A stretch of DNA of 9,396 nucleotides from Bacteroidales bacterium. GTDB lineage: Bacteria; Bacteroidota; Bacteroidia; Bacteroidales; F082. Below the pieces are notes generated by a model that saw only the letters and a program-made list of their open reading frames with translations, did no database searches and was not told the DNA's origin. The stretch spans positions 1-9,396 of the forward strand of contig JANTGU010000065.1 in assembly GCA_024762735.1 (NCBI GenBank), given 5' to 3'. Below, one piece after another: positions 1 through 5,334 of this stretch (position 1 is the stretch's first letter; each line of letters starts with the position of its first letter). Position numbers and translations under genes: made by a program.

Positions 1-162
1 CGGGCTTCCCAAAACGGCGGGCCGGCGATGGGGTGAATGGCAAAAGGCATACAGATACGTGCAAAAGCGCTTGTCGTTTCGGCTTCAAACATTTAGGCAG
101 GTTTGTGCGTAGGCGTTTGAATGCGACTCTTTTGCCGTAGATGTTGCCTTTTGCCAGAGCGC

Positions 163-258
163 AAAGAAGCCCGCCTGAATGACTTTAGTCGGGCAGGCAT
201 TCGTTTTGGGTCGTTTTCTTTGGCTCCCTGCCCGAATGTGGTCAGGCGGGGTTTCTTT
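163..258. repeat. Long imperfect hairpin in a gene-poor stretch (1-491)
   Basis: Positions 1-491 show no gene I can support. Several short frames are open at the left edge, but none has recognisable protein features. The notable content is an inverted repeat. CCCGCCTGA at 170-178 pairs with TCAGGCGGG at 242-250, and CGGGCAGG at 190-197 pairs with CCTGCCCG at 227-234. The two arms are in register, separated by an asymmetric internal loop of 11 versus 7 nt, with a terminal loop at 198-226. AAAGAA at 163-168 can extend the stem with TTCTTT at 253-258. This could be a dispersed intergenic repeat or a structured RNA, and the sequence does not decide which. Confidence 0.5.
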
Positions 259-491
259 TCGACAAAAGAAATGAGCATAAAAAAATTTATTGATGGTGTC
301 CTAGTGCAAAACTCAGGAAATTTGTTTTGCAGAGGGGTAAAGTTATCTGCCGGTATGGTTTGGCTGTTGCTTTTTAGTCGAAGCAGATTTACGCGAGAGG
401 GCGAAAAGGCAGAATTGAAAAACCGAACAGGTACACATCGACTTGAACTTTTAGAACTACCTAAATCGGTGACCGTAAATCCTAAAACAAA

Positions 492-1541
492 TTATTGGGG
501 TTTAGAAGGTGTGCCCACCAATCCTTTTAACACATCAATAAATCCTCTGACATCCTCTTCCGTGGTGTCCCACGAGCACATGAGCCGCACTTCGTTAACA
601 TCGTAATTCCAAACATGAAAGTAGTAATGCTGCTGCAAGGTTTCGGTAATCGATTCGGGTAACAGCACGAAAACACCATTGGCTTTCACCTCGCGTGATA
701 CTTTTACCTGTGGAATCCTAACCAGCTCGTCAGCCAGCAACCGGGCCATGCGGTTGGCAGCTGTAGCGTTCTGCTTCCACAAATCACGGGTTAAATAGCG
801 ATCAAATTGAGCGGCAATATAGCGCATCTTCGAATGAAGCTGCATCCCCTGTTTGCGACTGTATTCAAAGTCGTTGGCAAGTACGGGGTTTAAAAACACC
901 ACGGCCTCACCAAACATAAGCCCGTTTTTTGTTCCTCCAAACGACAAAACATCCACGCCGGTATCGGTAATCATCTCTTTAAACGAAACCCCTAACGCCA
1001 CAGCCGCGTTGGCGATACGGGCACCGTCAACATGAAGATACATGTTGTTGGCATGAGCAAAATCAGCGAGCGTGGCAATCTCGTCAGGAGTATAGACGGT
1101 TCCCTTTTCGGTAACCTGCGAAATAGAAATTACTTTTGGCTGCGAATGGTGCTGAAAGCCCACACTGCGTAAAAAGGGTTTTACATCCTCCGCGGTTATT
1201 TTCCCGTCATCGGATTCGATGGTATAGATTTTACTTCCTGATATCTTTTCGGGAGCCCCACACTCATCTTCGTTCATGTGTGATGAATGGGCTGACACGA
1301 TGGCTTGGTAAGGACGCATCAGGTGTTGAACGCCCAACACGTTGGCCGCGGTTCCGTTGTACACAAAAAACACCTTTACCGAAGTGCCGAATACCTCGTT
1401 AAATTTCTTTTCTGCCTCCAGCGTTACAGGATCCTCCAGCTCGCCGTAGGCAGGAATGTGTCCCGCGTTATTGGTTGCAGTTAAGGCTTCCATTATTTCG
1501 GGACAAACCCCCGACCAGTTATCACTTGCAAAACTTTTCAT
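492..1541 (-). CDS. ltaE: Low-specificity L-threonine aldolase (beta-eliminating lyase family)
   Basis: This 349-residue protein is a fold-type I PLP enzyme of the threonine aldolase / beta-eliminating lyase family. It is expected to cleave L-threonine and L-allo-threonine to glycine and acetaldehyde in the cytoplasm. The family hallmarks are in order: NGTAAN near residues 62-67, the cofactor-contacting VDGAR at 171-175 (Asp172, Arg175), and SFGGTKNG at 200-207, where Lys205 is the expected Schiff-base lysine. The C-terminal small domain ends in the usual alpha/beta segment (NEVRLMCSWDTTEEDV). Length is normal for the family. The start is the ATG opening MKSFASDNWSG, which fits the conserved N-terminus (F.SDN..G.cP.I). 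No clear TAnnTTTG promoter or terminator is seen for it. The substrate preference (L-threonine versus L-allo-threonine) cannot be read from the sequence. Confidence 0.93.
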   Translation of the reverse strand: MKSFASDNWSGVCPEIMEALTATNNAGHIPAYGELEDPVTLEAEKKFNEVFGTSVKVFFVYNGTAANVLGVQHLMRPYQAIVSAHSSHMNEDECGAPEKISGSKIYTIESDDGKITAEDVKPFLRSVGFQHHSQPKVISISQVTEKGTVYTPDEIATLADFAHANNMYLHVDGARIANAAVALGVSFKEMITDTGVDVLSFGGTKNGLMFGEAVVFLNPVLANDFEYSRKQGMQLHSKMRYIAAQFDRYLTRDLWKQNATAANRMARLLADELVRIPQVKVSREVKANGVFVLLPESITETLQQHYYFHVWNYDVNEVRLMCSWDTTEEDVRGFIDVLKGLVGTPSKPQ

Positions 1542-1615
1542 TTGATTGTAATTTTGTATTCCATTCTTTTATGTTTTGTCACAATTTTTGCTATTAAAAG
1601 CAAAAATTCCGCCAA

Positions 1616-1770
1616 AACAGGTCTAATTTTTTTATACCCGGGGTTGCACCCCGGGCTAATAAGATTCGACCCTTACAGGGTCGTATAATCATTCCCCCCA
1701 TTACTATTTCACAGGGTGAATGTCTTTAGACCGTCATAGTCATTCGGTTATTTTGATAAAGCGACCTGTT
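1616..1770. repeat. Hairpin-rich spacer bounded by an 8-bp inverted repeat
   Basis: The 321-nt gap between ltaE and the kinase holds no gene. It contains a cluster of short perfect hairpins. CCCGGGGT at 1637-1644 pairs with ACCCCGGG at 1648-1655 (3-nt loop), CGACCCT at 1667-1673 pairs with AGGGTCG at 1677-1683 (3-nt loop), and TTCAC at 1708-1712 pairs with GTGAA at 1716-1720. AACAGGTC at 1616-1623 and GACCTGTT at 1763-1770 form a perfect inverted pair enclosing all of these, with TTTAT/ATAAA just inside (1631-1635 and 1756-1760). The arrangement suggests a small non-coding repeat element, but no target-site duplication was recognised. The first hairpin is not followed by a T-run, so it is not a canonical terminator. 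Confidence 0.45.
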
Positions 1771-1810
1771 ATAAGTTGTAAAAGTAGAATAAAATTAGGT
1801 TGCCTCACGA

Positions 1811-1838
1811 TTGGCAACAGATATAGTATGTAACTTTG
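1811..1838 (+). promoter_or_regulatory. Bacteroidota-type promoter for the fructosamine kinase gene
   Basis: TTG at 1811-1813 and TAACTTTG at 1831-1838 match the Bacteroidota primary sigma consensus TTG...TAnnTTTG with a 17-nt spacer. Transcription would begin a few bases after 1838, leaving a short leader of about 20 nt before the ATG at 1863. Because the TTG at 1836 lies inside the -7 element, it cannot be the translation start of a transcript made from this promoter. Confidence 0.7.
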
Positions 1839-1862
1839 GAAAAATTACAATCCAATATTCTT

Positions 1863-2732
1863 ATGAGCTGGAAAACCGGAGTCGAAAAATTGCTTACCCA
1901 AAAGCTAAACAAAGAGGTTCAAATTCTTTCGGATCACCCTTTGGGTGGAGGATCTATTAACGATGCAAGAGTTGTACAAACTTCCGGGGGTTCGTTTTTT
2001 GTAAAGATTAACTCGGCTTCCCGCTATCCGGGTATGTTTGAAAAAGAAGCCAAAGGGTTGGCCTTGTTGTCAAAAGCCAACGTTATTGCCGTACCCCGCG
2101 TGATTGGCTATGGAGAAGAAACCAAGGATGCTTTTCTTGTGCTAAATTACATTCAAAGCGCAACCAGAGTGGCCGGTTTTTGGACACGGTTTGGAGAGGC
2201 GCTGGCAGCACTTCACCGCAACACGGGTAACTATTTTGGACTGGATCATGATAACTATATCGGCTCGCTGCCTCAACGCAACAAACAACACGATAGCTGG
2301 TCCGGATTTTTTAGGGATGAACGGCTGGAACCCATGGTGGCCATGGCCTTTAACAGCGGCCGTATCGACCAGTCGATGATACAACGGTTTGAGAAATTTT
2401 ATAGCCGGTTGGATAACCTTTTCCCTCATGAACCGCCCGCGTTGATTCATGGCGACCTTTGGGGAGGCAACTTTATGGTTGGCGAAAGCGGTGAGCCTGT
2501 TATCATCGACCCGGCAGTATATTACGGTCACCGCGAAATGGATTTGGGCATGTCGCAACTGTTTGGAGGCTTCGACCAGCCCTTTTACGAATCCTACAAC
2601 AGTGCTTATCCGTTGGAACCGGGCTGGCAGGAAAGGCTTTCATTTTGTAATCTGTATCCCCTGATGGTGCATGTTAACCTGTTTGGCGGTGGCTATGCAG
2701 GCTCGGTGAAAAGTATTTTAAGAAGGTTTTGA
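1863..2732 (+). CDS. Fructosamine kinase family protein
   Basis: This 289-residue protein belongs to the fructosamine/ketosamine-3-kinase family, related to aminoglycoside phosphotransferases. Family members phosphorylate sugar-amine adducts (fructosamines, ribulosamines) so that they fall apart, a form of protein deglycation repair; bacterial substrates are mostly undefined. Visible motifs are GGGSIND at 28-34 (nucleotide loop), the ATP-binding Lys48 in FFVK, HGDLWGGN at 196-203 with catalytic Asp198, the metal-binding IDP at 215-217, and YYGHREMDL at 220-228, which is characteristic of this family. Length is typical. A TTG codon 27 nt upstream extends the frame but lies in the promoter, so the ATG opening MSWKTGVEKL is chosen. 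The gene is monocistronic and convergent with the lipoprotein gene. The family call is firm and the substrate unknown. Confidence 0.92.
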   Translation: MSWKTGVEKLLTQKLNKEVQILSDHPLGGGSINDARVVQTSGGSFFVKINSASRYPGMFEKEAKGLALLSKANVIAVPRVIGYGEETKDAFLVLNYIQSATRVAGFWTRFGEALAALHRNTGNYFGLDHDNYIGSLPQRNKQHDSWSGFFRDERLEPMVAMAFNSGRIDQSMIQRFEKFYSRLDNLFPHEPPALIHGDLWGGNFMVGESGEPVIIDPAVYYGHREMDLGMSQLFGGFDQPFYESYNSAYPLEPGWQERLSFCNLYPLMVHVNLFGGGYAGSVKSILRRF

Positions 2733-2867
2733 GGTGCATACATGCTTGTTGCAAGAGGACGGGAGATTTTAGAATTCAGAATAGCGAATGTTGATTTTAG
2801 AAGTATTGTTTGACTTTGATTTTATTAATTGTTACACCCTTCAAGTGCACAACTATTTACCTAAATA

Positions 2868-2904
2868 CCAACTGCTTGCGGTATACACAATGAGCCGTTG
2901 TTGG
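2868..2904. other. Bulged attC-like hairpin between convergent genes
   Basis: CCAAC at 2868-2872 pairs with GTTGG at 2900-2904, and inside it CGG at 2879-2881 pairs with CCG at 2895-2897, with unequal bulges (6 versus 2 nt) and a central GTATAC palindrome. CTGCTT at 2872-2877 can alternatively pair with AAGCAG at 2905-2910. It lies 25 nt beyond the stop of the AT-rich lipoprotein gene. A short bulged stem with AAC/GTT ends right after a gene resembles an integron-cassette attC site, but the outer boxes deviate from RYYYAAC and GTTRRRY. No T-run follows, so it is not an obvious terminator. The rest of the 2733-2929 spacer shows nothing I can name. Confidence 0.3.
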
Positions 2905-2929
2905 AAGCAGAGTTTTCCTACGTTTTTGT

Positions 2930-3379
2930 CTATTTGTTAACATACTTGAAATTTTTTCCACCGTTCTGTACTTCAATTTTTGTAATGTCATTTAATGGAA
3001 TAGTCTTTCTTATAGTCGGTATAAATCGTGATTGAATGAAGGTAACAGCGCTATCTGAAACAAAAACTCTGTCAAAATAGCCAGATGATCGTCTATTATT
3101 TTCTCCATAAGTAAACCGAATTTCAATTTTGGGACCATTGTCAAGCTCGGCGGGATTCCCTTTTTTGTCTTGACATTTAATTTTAGTTAAAGGATTTGCC
3201 AAATATTGTTCAGTAACCCAAAGATACCCACCGCCAGTCATTTCAACCATTTTTAATTTAGTAGAGTCAACCCCTGCAAATTGTTCTTTAAAACTGTCAA
3301 TGGAGATGTAATAAGTTTTACAAGAAGAAAAAAATAATAAGCCGATTATTAAAATTGTCAAGATTCGCTTTTGTTCCAT
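2930..3379 (-). CDS. Small hypothetical lipoprotein
   Basis: This 149-residue protein begins MEQKRILTIL, continues through a hydrophobic stretch, and reaches a lipobox ending FFSSC with the lipidated Cys at residue 20, so it should be an envelope lipoprotein. The mature part is mixed polar and beta-rich in appearance, ending in IPLNDITKIEVQNGGKN. I recognise no domain and assign no function. The start is set by a good AGGAG four bases before the ATG; a longer open frame runs back into the gatD end but would bury the signal peptide. The gene lies 55 nt downstream of gatD on the same strand and could be read from that operon. It is far more AT-rich than gatD: 58 of 180 bases are G or C in 2941-3120, against 40 of 60 in gatD at 4141-4200. 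That suggests separate ancestry. Confidence 0.8.
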   Translation of the reverse strand: MEQKRILTILIIGLLFFSSCKTYYISIDSFKEQFAGVDSTKLKMVEMTGGGYLWVTEQYLANPLTKIKCQDKKGNPAELDNGPKIEIRFTYGENNRRSSGYFDRVFVSDSAVTFIQSRFIPTIRKTIPLNDITKIEVQNGGKNFKYVNK

Positions 3380-3383
3380 TTTT

Positions 3384-3388
3384 CTCCT
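3384..3388 (-). promoter_or_regulatory. Shine-Dalgarno site of the lipoprotein gene
   Basis: On the minus strand AGGAG precedes the ATG at 3379 by four A residues. Strong sites of this kind are uncommon in Bacteroidota, where leaders are usually A-rich with weak pairing. It fixes the lipoprotein start and rules out the longer upstream frame. A 12-bp palindrome, TTTGAATTCAAA, lies just upstream at 3392-3403. Confidence 0.6.
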
Positions 3389-3434
3389 AAGTTTGAATTC
3401 AAATATCCCTCCTTGCTCCAAAACACCTTTCCCG

Positions 3435-4820
3435 CTACTTATGCACTTTTTTAATAAACTCCTCCACCTCGGGAACACCGCCCTGGTACACCAGGTAGCC
3501 ATTGTAGGGTTCACGCAGGGTTATTTCATCGTTTACCGGAGTGAGCATCATCTCTTTTACCTTTTCAGGATCGTTGGTCTGGCCTAAAATCCATGATAGT
3601 TTTACCCAGGCTACTTCGGGCAACATGTTTCCTGCCGGGATAATTCCTTTGGCCATCATATCACGGCCGGTATCGTACACGAACATCTGCACGTATCCCC
3701 AAATGGTTTGGAGCGTCATAAACATGTGAACGCCCCTGGCATGGGCACGCTCGATGGCGGGATAGAGCTCCTTGTTAACATGGCCGAGTCCGGTGCCCAC
3801 AAAAATGATTCCCTTGTAACCCGCGTCCACCATGGCATCCAACACATCAGGTTTCATACCGGGTGAATAGTACAGCATGGTTACCTCATCGCTAAAGTAA
3901 GGAAGGATTTTTACCTTTTTGTCGTTTCGGCGGTGGTTATAATTTTTTTTGATGGGGGTTATCTCTTTCCGGCTGATCATGGCCAGCGGCGTATCGCCAA
4001 TGGTGCGGAAAGTAGAACGATACGAAGAGTGCATCTTACGCACCCGGGTACCCTTGTGCAGCAAACCGTATTCGTCGGACGTGGGGCCAAACATGCACAC
4101 CATCACCTCGGCAATGTCGGAATGTCCGGCAGCTTTCATGGCATGCATCAGGTTCAGCGCGGCATCGGAGCTGGGACGATCCGACGAGCGTTGCGACCCC
4201 ACCAGCACCACCGGCACCGGCAGGTTTTGACACATAAAAGTCAAAGCTGCTCCCGTGTGATGCAGGGTGTCGGTACCATGACCAATCACAATGCCATCTA
4301 CCCCTTTTTCTATCTCTGCTCCAATGGCCTTGGCCAGCGAAACATACTGCTTTCCGCCCATGTTCTCGCTAAAAACAGCAAACACCTTTTCGGTTTCAAG
4401 GTTACAAATATCGGCCAGCTCGGGCACGGCACCATAGAGCTCTCCGGGCGAAAAAGCCGGAATAACAGCTCCGGTCCGGTAATCCAATCGTGAAGCAATG
4501 GTGCCCCCGGTACCAAAAAGTTTTACCTTGGGAAGCCCCGGTGTGATGGGAAACTCTTTTTCCGGAATCTTGTAATTGGCTTTTTTATAGCCGGTCTCTT
4601 TCATGGTTTTGATGGTGGTAACATCGATACCAATATTGTAACCGGTAATAATTTTTATCACGATGTGCTGGTCGTCATCATTTTCGGCACGTGGCAACAC
4701 GGTTCCTTCGAACACCCCCCTCGTGGTGTCGATGGTAGCCGTTCCCCACACCCGTACCTTGTATTGCTGTAAAACCTTTAGCGCATCGCCTTTATATCCT
4801 TGAAAAATATCGTTATTCAT
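3435..4820 (-). CDS. gatD: Glu-tRNA(Gln) amidotransferase subunit D, archaeal type
   Basis: GatD is the L-asparaginase-like subunit that frees ammonia from an amide donor and passes it to GatE for making Gln-tRNA(Gln). From the ATG at 4820 it is 461 residues. An N-terminal beta domain typical of GatD (about 1-95) precedes the asparaginase core. Catalytic signatures are TGGTIAS at 104-110 (Thr107), HGTDT at 181-185 (Thr183, Asp184), and Lys262 in RVRKMHSSYR. The segment VYDTGR...GIIPAGNMLPEVAWVKL is characteristic of GatD rather than of plain asparaginases, which also lack the N-terminal domain. A TTG 18 nt further upstream is in frame, but the ATG is preferred: its ATGAATAA overlaps the stop of the upstream gene by 8 nt, indicating translational coupling. 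All catalytic residues are present, so it should be active. Confidence 0.93.
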   Translation of the reverse strand: MNNDIFQGYKGDALKVLQQYKVRVWGTATIDTTRGVFEGTVLPRAENDDDQHIVIKIITGYNIGIDVTTIKTMKETGYKKANYKIPEKEFPITPGLPKVKLFGTGGTIASRLDYRTGAVIPAFSPGELYGAVPELADICNLETEKVFAVFSENMGGKQYVSLAKAIGAEIEKGVDGIVIGHGTDTLHHTGAALTFMCQNLPVPVVLVGSQRSSDRPSSDAALNLMHAMKAAGHSDIAEVMVCMFGPTSDEYGLLHKGTRVRKMHSSYRSTFRTIGDTPLAMISRKEITPIKKNYNHRRNDKKVKILPYFSDEVTMLYYSPGMKPDVLDAMVDAGYKGIIFVGTGLGHVNKELYPAIERAHARGVHMFMTLQTIWGYVQMFVYDTGRDMMAKGIIPAGNMLPEVAWVKLSWILGQTNDPEKVKEMMLTPVNDEITLREPYNGYLVYQGGVPEVEEFIKKVHK

Positions 4821-5334
4821 TCTGTTTGTTGTTTTCAAATTGTTTTTCTATGCTCTTTTGCTTTTGTTTAAAAAGTCCAAAAAAGGAGACAATGGCACTT
4901 TTTGACACCAAAAGATAGCCTGCCGATGAGACCATAATAAATGATATAAGCTGAAAAATTAGCGAATAGAGCACCGATGCTGATAAGCTGCTGCCCTGAT
5001 CATAAAACCATGCTCCCACCAAAACCGAGAGGGTAAGCCACCCTATAACAAAAAAGATAAGCAGCACCACAGCTACCATTCCCAGCGATCCAAATATTTT
5101 TAACTCTCGTGAAGCTGTTTTAACTGCTGACTTGATGGGGTTTGTAACAAAGCTTTTTAACACGGGCACAAAAAGCGTGGCCGCCTTTTTAATAAACTCC
5201 AGGTTGATGGATACTTTTTCCTCGATGGTTAAATCTTCCTGCTCTAACAGCCGGGTTTTTTCCAACAGCAAGGGCTTTAGTTGTTCAAAGTAACTGTGCA
5301 GCTCTGTTTCGATTATTTGTTGTGGCTTATTCAT
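4813..5334 (-). CDS. Two-helix membrane protein encoded between gatE and gatD
   Basis: This 173-residue protein is not recognised as a named family with certainty. Residues 1-75 are charged and helical-looking (rich in E, K, L), with a hydrophobic patch around 51-63. Two strong membrane segments follow at about 83-110 and 120-144, joined by a short loop (YDQGSSLSAS). The tail 155-173 is hydrophilic and rich in K, Q, N and E. There is no signal peptide, so it is probably an inner-membrane protein. The topology recalls the phage-holin-like (Phage_holin_3_6) small membrane proteins, but that is resemblance only. Its ATG overlaps the gatE stop by 4 nt (ATGA) and its TAA overlaps the gatD ATG by 8 nt, so it is co-translated with both amidotransferase subunits. 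Whether it has any role in tRNA amidation is unknown. Confidence 0.85.
   Translation of the reverse strand: MNKPQQIIETELHSYFEQLKPLLLEKTRLLEQEDLTIEEKVSINLEFIKKAATLFVPVLKSFVTNPIKSAVKTASRELKIFGSLGMVAVVLLIFFVIGWLTLSVLVGAWFYDQGSSLSASVLYSLIFQLISFIMVSSAGYLLVSKSAIVSFFGLFKQKQKSIEKQFENNKQNE

Noticed and set aside
1..92. Possible 5' part of a minus-strand gene starting at the ATG at 92
   Set aside because: Three or more frames are open over these 92 bases, the translation has no recognisable feature, and there is no promoter or ribosome binding site.
121..606. 161-codon plus-strand open frame
   Set aside because: It crosses the hairpin at 163-258, overlaps the end of ltaE on the opposite strand, and shows low-complexity composition with no domain or signal; it is better explained as a chance frame.
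1637..1683. Rho-independent terminator for ltaE or the kinase
   Set aside because: The stems are upstream of both genes rather than downstream of either, and neither is followed by a T-run in a useful orientation.
3380..3514. N-terminal extension of the lipoprotein frame into gatD
   Set aside because: The extension is a shadow of the gatD 3' end and would place the lipobox internally; the AGGAG site and signal peptide mark the start at 3379.
3933..4493. 186-codon plus-strand frame inside gatD
   Set aside because: It lies wholly antisense to conserved asparaginase-core codons, which explains its length and odd His-rich composition.
4821..4838. TTG start of gatD 18 nt upstream of the ATG
   Set aside because: The ATG at 4820 overlaps the upstream stop in a typical coupled arrangement, and the added residues MKTTNR have no clear family support.
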